A DNA stretch of 64,000 nucleotides from positions 1-64,000 of the forward strand of contig NZ_FXUA01000007.1 in the NCBI RefSeq assembly GCF_900182815.1. The letters run 5' to 3'. Made by a program: the position numbers and the translations under genes. Below the pieces are notes generated by a model that did not search any database, had not been told where the DNA came from, and was given only the letters and a program-made list of their open reading frames with translations. Origin of the DNA: Algoriphagus winogradskyi. GTDB taxonomy: Bacteria; Bacteroidota; Bacteroidia; Cytophagales; Cyclobacteriaceae. This document shows, one piece after another, positions 8,729 to 17,898 of this stretch (the first letter of the stretch is position 1; each line of letters begins with the position of its first letter).

Positions 8729-9997
8729 ATGACAAAAACTCAGATTTATAAATTTGGCGGAGCTTCTGTAAAAGATGCCCCTGCAGTTAAAAACTTGGCT
8801 AATATTCTCCGTAATCGATTGCGAAATAATTTTGTGATTGTGGTTTCAGCCATGGGAAAAACTACAAATCATCTTGAAACTATTCTCTCTCTTAAATTAA
8901 CAAATCAGGATTATTCTTGGAATAGTTCAAATTTGAAGTCTTACCACCTGGATATTTGCACAGCGTTATTTCCCGAGGGACATGTAATTTTCCCTAAAAT
9001 CGAGAACTACTTCATCCTGCTCCATCATGAACTCAACAAACCTGTTTCCAAGGAGAATTACGATGAATATTATGATCGGGTAATTGGTTTTGGAGAAATG
9101 CTTTCTTCCAGAATTGTCATGGAGTATTTATGCTCGCAGGCATTACTCGTCCTGTGGCAAGATGCACGGGAACTGATCTGTACAAATAGTGATTTTCGAT
9201 TTGCTAAGGTAGATTGGGAGAAAACGCGCAGAAATTGCCAATCACAATTGAGACCGAAATTGGAGCAGTTTCCTGTTTTGACTCAAGGATTTATTGGTGC
9301 TGATTCATCTGGAAGACCGACAACGTTAGGTCGAGAAGGGTCTGATTTTACTGCGTCAATTCTAGCCACTAGCCTTGATGCCGGATCGGTCACGATCTGG
9401 AAGGATGTGCCTGGTGTGCTCAATGCTGATCCAAAATTATTCAAGGATACGAAGCTTTTTAGTGAGCTGGAATATCAGCAAGCAGCACAAATGACCTATT
9501 ACGGAGCTTCTGTGATTCATCCTAAGACTATTAAGCCATTGGCGAATGCAGGAATTCCACTCTTCGTCAAATCTTTTCTCCATCCGGAAGAGAATGGGAC
9601 AAAAATCCATAAGACAGCAAAGGTTGAAACAGTACCGACTATTATTTTGAAAAAGGATCAAATTCTAGTGTCTTTTAAAGTGACGGATTTCACTTTTATT
9701 GAAGAGAAGCACATCCATCAAGTTTATGAACAGTTGCAAATGTTAAAGCTCAGGGCAAACATGTTGCAAACCTCAGCGATAACTATCTCCATCGTGGTAG
9801 ACTCCCAACTGTTCAAATTGGAGCAATTGTTGGCCAAACTTAAAAATGATTTTATAATACGATACAATGAAGGCTTAGACTTGTTGACGGTATTACATCC
9901 AAAGCCGGATTCAATCCCGTCTCTATTGGATGGGTACGAGGTACTGCTGGAGCAAAGCACCAGAAATATGGTGCAGGTAGTGAGACGGTTAAACTAG
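8729..9997 (+). CDS. lysC: Aspartate kinase (monofunctional)
   Basis: Phosphorylates aspartate to feed lysine, threonine, methionine and diaminopimelate synthesis. The kinase N-terminus KFGGASVKD is at residues 8-16. TLGREGSDFTA is the substrate/ATP loop, and the segment VPGVLNADPK followed by ASVIHPKTI is typical of the family. The last 130 residues form a regulatory ACT-like region, but no homoserine dehydrogenase domain follows, so the enzyme is monofunctional. It stands alone, without amino-acid biosynthesis neighbours. Feedback specificity cannot be read from the sequence. Confidence 0.92.
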   Translation: MTKTQIYKFGGASVKDAPAVKNLANILRNRLRNNFVIVVSAMGKTTNHLETILSLKLTNQDYSWNSSNLKSYHLDICTALFPEGHVIFPKIENYFILLHHELNKPVSKENYDEYYDRVIGFGEMLSSRIVMEYLCSQALLVLWQDARELICTNSDFRFAKVDWEKTRRNCQSQLRPKLEQFPVLTQGFIGADSSGRPTTLGREGSDFTASILATSLDAGSVTIWKDVPGVLNADPKLFKDTKLFSELEYQQAAQMTYYGASVIHPKTIKPLANAGIPLFVKSFLHPEENGTKIHKTAKVETVPTIILKKDQILVSFKVTDFTFIEEKHIHQVYEQLQMLKLRANMLQTSAITISIVVDSQLFKLEQLLAKLKNDFIIRYNEGLDLLTVLHPKPDSIPSLLDGYEVLLEQSTRNMVQVVRRLN

Positions 9998-10088
9998 ACT
10001 TTCGATAAAAGTCATTTCCTGAAACCACTGGTATTTCATCAAAAATCAATAGTTTCAGGATATAAACTCGATAACCTAACCTTACCCT

Positions 10089-11213
10089 ATGAAAACTAGA
10101 AGAGTATTTTTACAAAGAGCCAGTCTTTCTGCTATGGCATTGACTGTGCCCGTTTTAAACCCATTTTCTGTTATGGCTGATCAAATTTCTGAATATGCTA
10201 AAGATTCAAAAACCTTGCGTGTTGCAATCATGGGCCTTGGTAGCTACGGCACCCGAGTTGCGGAAGCGATTCAAAGTTGCCAGCGAACCAAATTGGTTGG
10301 AGTAATCAGTGGAACTCCCTCAAAAGTGGTTGCTTGGAGAGAGAAGTATGGTATTCCTGAGAAAAATTGCTATAACTATGAGAATTTCGATGCAATCAAG
10401 GATAACCCTGACATTGACGCCGTCTATGTGATCACTCCAAATGCTCTACATAAGGATCAGGTAATCCGAGTAGCCAAAGCTGGAAAGCATGCTATCTGTG
10501 AAAAGCCGATGGCTGTGAATGCAGCTGATGGTCAAGCGATGGTTGAGGCCTGCAAAGCAGCAGGGGTTCATCTTTTGATTGGATACAGAATGCATTTTGA
10601 GCCAAATACATTAGAAGTGATTCGAATGAGAAAGGCAGGAGAATTTGGTGACATTCGATTTTTTCAGGGACTAAGTGGTTTTACCATTGGAGATCCAACT
10701 CAATGGAGACTAGATCCGAAACTTTCAGGCGGTGGCGCCATGATGGATATCGGTATTTATTCGATTAATGGTGCCCGGTATATGATTGGAGAGGAACCAA
10801 TTTGGGTGACCGCTCAGGAGGTCAAAACCAATCCTGAAAAATTTAAAGAGGGAATTGATGAGACGATCACATTCCAACTTGGCTTCCCAAGTGGGGTAAT
10901 TGCTTCTTGCTTATCTACCTACAATATGAATAATCTAGATAGGTTTTATCTGAATGGAAGCAAAGGCTGGGCAGAAATGCAGCCTTCGACAGGCTATGGT
11001 CCTATAAAAGGAGAAACCAATAAAGGACCTTTAACTGAGCCAATCGTCACGCATCAGACAGTTCAAATGGATGAAATGGCAGCTATAATTTTTGATGGGA
11101 AAAAGCCTGAAGTACCCGTAGATGGAGAAGAAGGAGTGAAGGATATGAAGATAATAGATGCTATTTTCAAAGCTGTAGAAACTGGAGAAAAAGTACTTCT
11201 GAATTTAAGTTGA
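10089..11213 (+). CDS. Tat-exported Gfo/Idh/MocA family oxidoreductase
   Basis: An NAD(P)-dependent oxidoreductase related to glucose-fructose oxidoreductase, probably acting on a sugar or sugar derivative in the periplasm. It begins with a twin-arginine signal (TRRVFLQRASLSAMALTVP), consistent with export of a folded, cofactor-loaded protein. The Rossmann motif MGLGSYG is at about residues 48-54 and the family motif EKPMA at about 141-145. The C-terminal half shows the sheet-domain hallmark GGGAMMDIGIYSINGARY. An 8-bp inverted repeat lies in the upstream gap (about 10019-10055). The substrate is unknown. Confidence 0.88.
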   Translation: MKTRRVFLQRASLSAMALTVPVLNPFSVMADQISEYAKDSKTLRVAIMGLGSYGTRVAEAIQSCQRTKLVGVISGTPSKVVAWREKYGIPEKNCYNYENFDAIKDNPDIDAVYVITPNALHKDQVIRVAKAGKHAICEKPMAVNAADGQAMVEACKAAGVHLLIGYRMHFEPNTLEVIRMRKAGEFGDIRFFQGLSGFTIGDPTQWRLDPKLSGGGAMMDIGIYSINGARYMIGEEPIWVTAQEVKTNPEKFKEGIDETITFQLGFPSGVIASCLSTYNMNNLDRFYLNGSKGWAEMQPSTGYGPIKGETNKGPLTEPIVTHQTVQMDEMAAIIFDGKKPEVPVDGEEGVKDMKIIDAIFKAVETGEKVLLNLS

Positions 11214-11233
11214 AATCTTTACAATGGGGTAGC

Positions 11234-12109
11234 CTATTTAACAAATCGGTTGATGATCCGCTCGATCCCTGGAAGATAGGCTACGCCAAAAAGATTCAAA
11301 TGAACCAGTAGTGGATACAGATTATATAATCCCATTCTGTCTTCAAAACCTGGCTCTAATGGTAAAACAGATTCATAAGAGGCATAAAATTTCGAGTCAA
11401 ATCCCCCAAATAGGCGACTGAAGGCTATATCCATTTCTCGGTGTCCAAAATAGACGGCAGGATCTATAAAGCATGGCTCTCCATCAGGTGTGGCAATCAC
11501 ATTTCCAGACCATAAATCGCCATGCACCAAAGAAGGTTTTTCCTTGGGGAAATTGCTTTCCAGCTTAGGGTAGATTTCTTGAAATTTCTTTAAGAATTCC
11601 AAAGGAATCAGGCGATCAAAATAGGCTTTCCCAATTAGAGGTTCCAATCGCTGCTCAATGTAGAAGTCTACCCAATTGGATGTTTGTAGGTTTTTTTGAT
11701 GAATAGATGCAATGTAATTGTCCTTTTCTAACCCGAATTCATTTCGAGATGTCAAATGAAGATGAGCTAAGCCAAGTCCCAAGTTTTCCCAATAGTCAAG
11801 TTTGGCCTTACCTTCAGGGATGAATTCAGACAGCAAAAAATTATAATCCTCCACTCTTCCACAACCATAAGTTTCTGGAACTTTGAGAAAAGTGGATTGA
11901 CGTAGAAGATTTAGCCCTTCTTCCTCTTTGTGAAGAATATCCCTTTCATGATCGAAGTTTAGTTTTAGAAAAAATACGCCTGAATTGCTTTCTATTCGGA
12001 TACCTTGATTATGATTTCCCGCTGCTACAAGAGATGCTGATTTTAATTCAGCCATAGTACCTAGGCTTTCAAAAAGTATTTGTTCGTAGATCTCGTGCTG
12101 GTCAAGCAT
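11234..12109 (-). CDS. Fructosamine kinase family protein
   Basis: Enzymes of this family phosphorylate ketoamine adducts on glycated proteins so that the adduct falls off. The aminoglycoside-kinase-like catalytic loop HGDLWSGN and the metal-binding FIDPAVYFGHREMDIAFSR region are intact, and the length (291) is normal. The start overlaps the phosphatase gene by 8 bp. The pairing of fructosamine kinase homologues with a low-molecular-weight phosphatase is known in bacteria and fits removal of phosphorylated sugar adducts. Whether fructosamines, ribulosamines or free amines are used here is not known. Confidence 0.9.
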   Translation of the reverse strand: MLDQHEIYEQILFESLGTMAELKSASLVAAGNHNQGIRIESNSGVFFLKLNFDHERDILHKEEEGLNLLRQSTFLKVPETYGCGRVEDYNFLLSEFIPEGKAKLDYWENLGLGLAHLHLTSRNEFGLEKDNYIASIHQKNLQTSNWVDFYIEQRLEPLIGKAYFDRLIPLEFLKKFQEIYPKLESNFPKEKPSLVHGDLWSGNVIATPDGEPCFIDPAVYFGHREMDIAFSRLFGGFDSKFYASYESVLPLEPGFEDRMGLYNLYPLLVHLNLFGVAYLPGIERIINRFVK

Positions 12110-12587
12110 AGAGATGATGGGTCGCTTTAACCTGTATTAGAAAACGATCAAGGGCCTCATCCAATATTTGGTATATTTCCTCAAAACCCTCTTCTCCTCC
12201 ATAATATGGATCTGGAACTGACATTCCCTGCGTTTCAGCCACAAAGTCACGCATGAGGTAAATTCCTTTGTCCTTAAAACCATACCTTGCTTTTAAGTTA
12301 TTAAGATTTCGAAGGTTGTTGTCATCCATTGCAAGGATGTAATCAAAATCCCTGAAATCTGTACGATTTACTTGTCTGCCGCGATGATTAAGAGGTAAAT
12401 TATATTTATTGGCACATTTTATTGTTCTTTCATCAGGCAGTTCTCCAATGTGAAAATCTGAAGTACCGGCACTATCAGCTTTAAATTGTGATTTCATGCC
12501 GGCTTGCTCTACTTTATAATTAAAAATAGCTTCTGCAAGAGGTGATCTACATATATTACCTAAACAAACAAATAAAACTCTAATCAT
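12102..12587 (-). CDS. Low-molecular-weight protein-tyrosine-phosphatase family
   Basis: The P-loop CLGNICRS at residues 8-15 starts with the nucleophilic Cys and ends with the phosphate-binding Arg, and the general-acid Asp is in VPDPYYGG near residue 130. The fold and length (161) fit the family. It precedes and overlaps the fructosamine kinase gene by 8 bp, so its physiological substrate may be a phosphorylated sugar-protein adduct instead of phosphotyrosine; that is inference from context. Confidence 0.9.
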   Translation of the reverse strand: MIRVLFVCLGNICRSPLAEAIFNYKVEQAGMKSQFKADSAGTSDFHIGELPDERTIKCANKYNLPLNHRGRQVNRTDFRDFDYILAMDDNNLRNLNNLKARYGFKDKGIYLMRDFVAETQGMSVPDPYYGGEEGFEEIYQILDEALDRFLIQVKATHHLYA

Positions 12588-12606
12588 ATTATTAGCTGAA
12601 CTTAAT

Positions 12607-12642
12607 TAGCTACTTGAAAAACAAAGGCTTTGAAAGTAGCTA
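12607..12642. repeat. Inverted repeat upstream of the phosphatase gene
   Basis: TAGCTACTT at 12607-12615 pairs with AAGTAGCTA at 12634-12642, followed on the plus strand by TTTTT. It sits 20 bp upstream of the minus-strand phosphatase start. It could be an operator or a plus-strand terminator-like hairpin; no function is shown. Confidence 0.35.
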
Positions 12643-12773
12643 TTTTTAGGGGGAAATGCACGGCGAGATTCGTCTTTTTTGTATGAATATTCAAATCCAT
12701 GCTTTCAAAGAGCCTTTTAGCCTGAATAAATCATTAATAATAGTATTTCATGTCAAATAACTACTTTTGATAA

Positions 12774-14018
12774 ATGAAATGGATTTATCGAATCGGGATA
12801 TTTTTTGCCAGAATACTTTTATTGATAAGCGGACTCTTTATACCCAAAATTAGACATTTCTCTTCTAGCAGAAAAAATCTATTTCAAAGACTGATAGTAT
12901 TTAGGTCTAAAAACAAAGGTGAGCTAGCGTGGTTTCACGTAGCATCCTTAGGGGAATATGAACAGGCTAGGCCGGTTATTGCTGAGTTAAAACGCTTACA
13001 GCCAGATCAATTGGTTGTTGTTAGTTTCTTCAGCCCATCTGGCTATGACAATGTGATTAAAAAATCTCAGCCTAATGTAGATTTTATTACATATCTGCCG
13101 CTGGATAGTAAAAAGCTGGCAGATAATTTTGTGAATACCCTGAACCCTAGCATGGCATTTTTTGTCAAGTATGATCTTTGGTATCATCATATTGCTGCAG
13201 TAAAATCCCGCAATACCCCACTTTTTCTATTCTCAGCATCTTTTCGACCTAATCAAATCTATTTCAGAAGTGATGGATTTTTTAGAAAAATCTTGTTCCA
13301 ATTCGATTACATTTTTACCCAAAATAAAAACACATTCGATCTACTTAAGTCTATAGGTTACCAACATACAAGCGTTACTGGGGATACTAGATTTGATAGA
13401 GTTGCGGAAACTGCACGTAATCAAAAGGACTATCCAGAGATGGCTAAATGGGTTGGGGATAAACCAACTTTAGTGGCTGGTTCTGTTTGGCAGGAGGATA
13501 TGGATCTGCTAATTCCGCTGATGAATTCAAAGCCAGGTTATCGGTGGATAATAGCGCCGCATGATTTGAGTCCTGAGCCAATGAATCGTTGGTCGGATCA
13601 GTTATCTTTGTCTGCCGTCAGGTATTCCCTTTGGGATTCGGACGATTCTCCAGATGTGCTTTTTATAGATAATATTGGAATGCTAAGCTCTTTGTATCAA
13701 TTTGCTAGGATAGCTTATGTAGGCGGTGCATTTGGAAAAGGGCTCCACAATATATTAGAGCCGATTGGATTCAAAGTCCCGGTGATATTCGGCAAATTGT
13801 CGAAGGTGGATAAATTTCCTGAAGCAGCAGAAAGCCAGGCCAAGGGGTGCGGATTTGAAGTAAGTGATGCAGAGAGTTTGAGTCTGGTATTTGAGAAATT
13901 GGAGCAACCTGAATTTTATCAGGAAAGTGTGAAATCTGCTCAGCAATGGCTTGATATGAATATTGGAGCAGCAGCAAAAATTATAGAAAAGGTGGAAAAA
14001 CTAGTTTCAAAGAAATGA
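12774..14018 (+). CDS. waaA: 3-deoxy-D-manno-octulosonic acid transferase
   Basis: Transfers Kdo from CMP-Kdo to the lipid A precursor at the cytoplasmic face of the inner membrane. An N-terminal hydrophobic anchor (about residues 4-24) precedes the acceptor domain containing WFHVASLGEYEQARP (family signature with the catalytic Glu). The C-terminal donor domain carries AYVGGAFGKGLHNILEPIGF, the characteristic CMP-Kdo site. Length (414) is normal. It overlaps rsgA by 4 bp (ATGA). A TACTTTTG box ends only 4 bp before the ATG, too close for an ordinary leader. Confidence 0.94.
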   Translation: MKWIYRIGIFFARILLLISGLFIPKIRHFSSSRKNLFQRLIVFRSKNKGELAWFHVASLGEYEQARPVIAELKRLQPDQLVVVSFFSPSGYDNVIKKSQPNVDFITYLPLDSKKLADNFVNTLNPSMAFFVKYDLWYHHIAAVKSRNTPLFLFSASFRPNQIYFRSDGFFRKILFQFDYIFTQNKNTFDLLKSIGYQHTSVTGDTRFDRVAETARNQKDYPEMAKWVGDKPTLVAGSVWQEDMDLLIPLMNSKPGYRWIIAPHDLSPEPMNRWSDQLSLSAVRYSLWDSDDSPDVLFIDNIGMLSSLYQFARIAYVGGAFGKGLHNILEPIGFKVPVIFGKLSKVDKFPEAAESQAKGCGFEVSDAESLSLVFEKLEQPEFYQESVKSAQQWLDMNIGAAAKIIEKVEKLVSKK

Positions 14019-14938
14019 GGGGAAGAGTTATAAAATCTACAGGGAGCTGGTATCTTGTTCAGACTGAAAGAGAGGTGGTCGCTTCTAGATTAAAGGGGAA
14101 ATTCAAACAGGACGAGCTAAAGTTGACTAATCCTATTGCAGTGGGAGACTGGGTAGAATTGGAAAAAGAAGACAATCAGGAGACGGCGGTGATTTCTGAT
14201 ATTTTGCCTCGAGAAAACTACGTAATTCGAAAGTCTACTCGGAAGCAACATTTTTCTCATATCATTGCGAGCAATCTCGACCAGGCAATTTTGGTCATCA
14301 CCATGAAAAGCCCAAGAACATCTCTGGGTTTTATTGATAGGTTTTTGGTGAGTACAGAGAGCTTTAGGATTCCAGCAATTCTGGTAGTAAATAAGATGGA
14401 TCAAATGTCCGGCGAAAAAGCAGAAGACTGGCTCTTGGATATTCATGAGATTTATGAGCCATTAGGCTATAAGGTACTTGAAGTTTCGGCTTTGAAAGAA
14501 GAAAATCTTAAAGAAAAGTTTGATTCAGTACTCTCAGGAAAATCAACTTTAATCTCAGGACATTCAGGTGTAGGGAAATCGACTTTGCTCAATGCTTTGG
14601 TGCCGGAAGCTACCCAGCATACAAAAGAAGTTTCTGGATTCACTTCTAAAGGTGTACATACGACTACTTTTGCGGAGCTTTTTAGGCTGGAAAATGGTGG
14701 GGATCTGATCGATACTCCGGGTATTAAGGAGTTTGGGATTCTGGATATCGAGGATAATGAGCTTTCACATTATTTTCCAGAAATGAGAAAGTATCTTGGG
14801 CAATGCAAGTACAATAACTGCCAACATGTGAATGAGCCAGGTTGTGTCGTGCTTGAGAAAGTGGAAGCGGGTCATATTCATCCTTACCGATACGAAAGCT
14901 ATTTGAATATCCTGAATGAGAAGGATGACTATAGATAA
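14015..14938 (+). CDS. rsgA: Ribosome small-subunit-dependent GTPase A
   Basis: A circularly permuted GTPase that helps late maturation of the 30S subunit. An N-terminal OB-fold (about residues 1-70) is followed by G4 NKMD, then G1 GHSGVGKST, a G2 Thr region (GVHTTT) and G3 DTPG, the order that defines the family. The C-terminal zinc motif reads CKYNNCQHVNEPGC. At 307 residues it is complete. It is translationally coupled to waaA by a 4-bp overlap. Confidence 0.96.
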   Translation: MRGRVIKSTGSWYLVQTEREVVASRLKGKFKQDELKLTNPIAVGDWVELEKEDNQETAVISDILPRENYVIRKSTRKQHFSHIIASNLDQAILVITMKSPRTSLGFIDRFLVSTESFRIPAILVVNKMDQMSGEKAEDWLLDIHEIYEPLGYKVLEVSALKEENLKEKFDSVLSGKSTLISGHSGVGKSTLLNALVPEATQHTKEVSGFTSKGVHTTTFAELFRLENGGDLIDTPGIKEFGILDIEDNELSHYFPEMRKYLGQCKYNNCQHVNEPGCVVLEKVEAGHIHPYRYESYLNILNEKDDYR

Positions 14939-14952
14939 GCTGCCTGCTTGAT

Positions 14953-14983
14953 TTTGAATCCAAGTAGAATTGGCCTAATTTTC
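14953..14983 (+). promoter_or_regulatory. Bacteroidota-type promoter for the phosphoribosyltransferase/panB pair
   Basis: TTTG at 14953-14956, 19-nt spacer, then TAATTTTC at 14976-14983 (7 of 8 to TAnnTTTG). The ATG at 15000 follows 17 bp later. Confidence 0.5.
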
Positions 14984-14999
14984 ATTTTTATAAAATACC

Positions 15000-15491
15000 A
15001 TGAGCGAAGTACTCAATCACCAACAGATAAAGAAGAAAATCACCCGAATGGCGTATGAGATTTATGAGCGAAATCTCAACTCAAAAGCCGTTGTGTTTGC
15101 TGGGATCTCTGGAATGGGAAGGTTTCTTTCTGATCTTCTAGCTACAGAACTTAAAGCGATTTCCCCGCTGATTATTGAAAAGACAGAAATCATTTTGGAC
15201 AAGGCACATGTAGCTTCAGAGGAAGTTCAGCTTTCCAATGAGATAGATTTGCAGGGGAAAACATTGATTCTAGTAGATGATGTTCTCAATACAGGCAAAA
15301 CATTAGTCTATGCAATGAAGCCTTTTTTGGATGAGGAATTGTATCGAATGGAAATCGCGGTACTTGTCAACCGAAGTCATGGACTTTTTCCGATTCGTCC
15401 TGATTACACAGGTTTCGAGCTTTCCACTACACTCAACGAACATATCAAAGTAGATTTCTCCGGAGAAAATTACTTCGTCTATCTACATTAA
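15000..15491 (+). CDS. Phosphoribosyltransferase family protein (PyrR-like)
   Basis: The PRPP-binding loop [11 protein letters not shown] is at about residues 97-107, as in type I phosphoribosyltransferases. An N-terminal helix, a [13 protein letters not shown] loop and a hydrophobic core give overall similarity to PyrR (uracil phosphoribosyltransferase / pyrimidine attenuator). At 163 residues it is slightly shorter than typical PyrR. The base substrate cannot be assigned. It lies 4 bp upstream of panB and is probably co-transcribed. Confidence 0.78.
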   Translation: MSEVLNHQQIKKKITRMAYEIYERNLNSKAVVFAGISGMGRFLSDLLATELKAISPLIIEKTEIILDKAHVASEEVQLSNEIDLQGKTLILVDDVLNTGKTLVYAMKPFLDEELYRMEIAVLVNRSHGLFPIRPDYTGFELSTTLNEHIKVDFSGENYFVYLH

Positions 15492-15495
15492 AATT

Positions 15496-16317
15496 ATGTC
15501 AGTACACTCCTCCGCAAACGTAAAACGTATCACTACGCACATCCTTCAGGAAATGAAAGATCGTGGTGAGAAGATCTCCATGCTCACAGCCTACGATTAT
15601 TCCATGGCAAAAATTGTGGATGCTGCTGGGATCGATATTATTCTTGTCGGTGACTCGGCCTCCAATGTGATGGCAGGTCATGAGACTACTTTGCCGATTA
15701 CTTTGGATCAGATGATCTATCATGCTTCTTCAGTCGTAAGAGCAGTGAGCAGGTCTTTTGTGGTGGTGGATATTCCTTTTGGAAGTTATCAGGGAAATAG
15801 CTCTGAAGCATTGCGATCTACGATTCGGATCATGAAGGAATCCGGTGCTCATGCTGTGAAAGTAGAAGGTGGATCTGAAATCAAGGAATCTATTGCGAGA
15901 ATATTAAGTGCTGGAGTTCCGGTAATGGGGCATTTGGGCCTTACTCCGCAGTCCATTTATAAATTCGGCACATATACAGTAAGAGCAAAAGAGGAAGCTG
16001 AGGCAAGAAAGCTAGTGGAGGATGCTAAGCTTCTGGAAGAGCTAGGCTGTTTTGCTATCGTTGTGGAAAAAATTCCTGCGGACCTTGCTAAGAAAGTGGC
16101 CGAGTCAGTTTCTATTCCAATTATCGGTATAGGTGCAGGTGGAGGAGTAGATGGGCAAGTTTTGGTTGTACACGATATGCTCGGGATCACTCAGGAGTTC
16201 AAACCAAGATTCTTGAGGCAATATGCAGACCTCGAGGGCATCATGATGGAGGCCTTCGGCCAATACATCAAAGACGTAAAGAGCCAGGACTTTCCGAATG
16301 AGAAGGAAAGTTATTAG
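15496..16317 (+). CDS. panB: 3-methyl-2-oxobutanoate hydroxymethyltransferase
   Basis: Makes ketopantoate from 2-oxoisovalerate and methylenetetrahydrofolate, the first step of pantothenate and CoA synthesis. The N-terminal segment [17 protein letters not shown], the metal-binding [12 protein letters not shown], the KVEGG catalytic region and [10 protein letters not shown] are all present. Length (273) is standard. No other pan genes are nearby. It is the second gene of a two-gene unit and is followed by a strong terminator. Confidence 0.96.
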   Translation: MSVHSSANVKRITTHILQEMKDRGEKISMLTAYDYSMAKIVDAAGIDIILVGDSASNVMAGHETTLPITLDQMIYHASSVVRAVSRSFVVVDIPFGSYQGNSSEALRSTIRIMKESGAHAVKVEGGSEIKESIARILSAGVPVMGHLGLTPQSIYKFGTYTVRAKEEAEARKLVEDAKLLEELGCFAIVVEKIPADLAKKVAESVSIPIIGIGAGGGVDGQVLVVHDMLGITQEFKPRFLRQYADLEGIMMEAFGQYIKDVKSQDFPNEKESY

Positions 16318-16331
16318 AAATGCTAATTCAT

Positions 16332-16372
16332 AAAAAAAGGGCATATCATCTTTAAATGATACGCCCTTTTTT
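16332..16372. terminator. Terminator between panB and the convergent secreted-protein gene
   Basis: An A/T-flanked stem of about 17 bp (one internal mismatch) has arms reading AAAGGGC-A-TATCAT and ATGATA-C-GCCCTTT. Oligo-T on one side and oligo-A on the other make it bidirectional. Confidence 0.75.
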
Positions 16373-16389
16373 AATGTGTAGTGGTTTAT

Positions 16390-17475
16390 TTAATCTTTTA
16401 CAAGCTCCTTGAAATTGCTAATTCCGCTTCCTATCATTTCCATAATGGAACCTTTTGCAGAGGCGATGTACTTTTCATGATCACATGCTACATAATGCGA
16501 AGCAAGAGTCATTTCCCCTCCAGATACCATGACCAATTGTGGATAAGCTGTTTTAGAAAAGGTAGCTACTTCAGCAGAAGTAACTTCTACCAATTTGTCT
16601 TCGGCAAAGATTTCTCCAAAGTATACATCTCTTTTCAGGGCAGTGGAAGAGTCAAAAAGTGGTGAGCTCGCCATATGGCCTGCTACAAATCGTACTTTGG
16701 ATGCTAATAGAGACTGAGTAGGCGAGGTAGTAAACCCTTTTGCAAACTTACCTAAACTCATTTGCTCATTGTCCATAGATCCTACACTTGCGGCCATTCT
16801 CAAATTAATGTCAGCCTTTACTTTAGAAGAAGCATAGTTTGCAAAGCTGGTTGAGCTTGCATCCAAATTCACAAATGGGAATATGAAAGTGGCTTCCGCA
16901 ACATAGGCGTCACCCAGATCTTTAGATAATTTGGAACTAGTATCTGTGAATGTTCCTTTCTCACGGCCGCTGCTAGAGACGTCTTTTACCCAGTAGTCAT
17001 ATCCTGTAGGAGTCACCATGACGTATCCTGTAGCTTGATCAGTAGAGGAGGCACCACCTTTCATTTTTGTATAACCTGAATAGTAATCAGTTTTTCCAGC
17101 CTCATCAGCAGAAATGATTTCATACCCTTCAGCTTCCAGCTGTGCTACAAAATCGGCATATGCCTCATCAACTATTTTCTGGAAATCAGGGATATCCACA
17201 CCGCTCAATTGTACTCCCATTCTGGTTTTAGTGCCTGATACAGTGGTAGTACGATTCGCACGGTCATTTTTAGATGCTGCTGTACTTGCAGAAGCTTCCT
17301 CATACACTTCAAATAGGGCTCTGAATTTTTGGATATAAACCCGCTTTGGAGATTTTGATGATTGCTTGCCACGGTGAAAAGTACTGACATCATAATCCTT
17401 TGATGAAATATAAGGATCAGCTGGCTGTAGAATTCCTGTCAGAAACAGAAGAATTGTTAGTAGTGTAATTTTCAT
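16390..17475 (-). CDS. Secreted protein of unknown family
   Basis: 361 residues, not recognised. A clear N-terminal signal (about residues 1-17, ITLLTILLFLTGI) predicts export. The mature part is rich in Ser, Thr, Ala and Gly, has no transmembrane segment, and has no obvious catalytic motif or T9SS C-terminal domain. It contains only one Cys (near residue 345). The gene is isolated, with convergent and divergent terminators around it. Its start region is followed upstream by an inverted repeat (GAGTTAT at 17480-17486 with ATAACTC at 17513-17519), which could be regulatory. Confidence 0.7.
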   Translation of the reverse strand: MKITLLTILLFLTGILQPADPYISSKDYDVSTFHRGKQSSKSPKRVYIQKFRALFEVYEEASASTAASKNDRANRTTTVSGTKTRMGVQLSGVDIPDFQKIVDEAYADFVAQLEAEGYEIISADEAGKTDYYSGYTKMKGGASSTDQATGYVMVTPTGYDYWVKDVSSSGREKGTFTDTSSKLSKDLGDAYVAEATFIFPFVNLDASSTSFANYASSKVKADINLRMAASVGSMDNEQMSLGKFAKGFTTSPTQSLLASKVRFVAGHMASSPLFDSSTALKRDVYFGEIFAEDKLVEVTSAEVATFSKTAYPQLVMVSGGEMTLASHYVACDHEKYIASAKGSIMEMIGSGISNFKELVKD

Positions 17476-17898
17476 AATTAGAGTTATTAATGCGAGACGT
17501 TTTTGTGATTCTGATAACTCTAAATTAGATGATAGACGTGGGATTTTTAAATGCGAAGCGGCTTGTTAGTTTACTTGTTATTTGCTTAAAATGTTGTTAA
17601 ACGTCTGTAAATCAGGTTAGTGAAAGGGGATCTCTCCATATACTAACAATTAGTTGATCTATTAAATAGGGCATTTGTCGTATGAAAAAGTATGCGTCAC
17701 AAACCCTTTTGCTCATCAAAATCTATCAGAATCGTTAGATACTCTTACCTCTGGAATTGAAAATTTCAGGATTAATCAACCAGAAGATTAGTAAGCTATT
17801 TTATTCAAAACTTAGAAAGTGCCTTAAAAATTTGCCTAGGTTTGATGCAAATTTTGACATAAAAAAAGACCGAAGCTAATCGGTCTAATTGTTTTTAT
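17476..17898. other. 423-bp intergenic stretch with two hairpins
   Basis: No coding sequence was seen. It holds an inverted repeat near the secreted-protein start (17480-17519), a 9-bp hairpin (AAAATTTGC at 17827-17835 with GCAAATTTT at 17847-17855) and, next to it, the terminator of the GH57 operon. The middle, about 17520-17820, shows nothing recognisable. Confidence 0.6.
17861..17886 (-). terminator. Terminator of the glycogen operon
   Basis: On the minus strand, AGACCGA (17880-17886) and TCGGTCT (17867-17873) form a 7-bp stem with a 6-nt loop, followed by a T7 run. It lies 13 bp past the GH57 stop codon. Confidence 0.75.

Noticed and set aside
12762-12769. TACTTTTG as the waaA promoter
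   Set aside because: A perfect -7 box but it ends only 4 bp before the ATG with no good TTTG upstream; it would require a leaderless mRNA, so it was not listed as a promoter.
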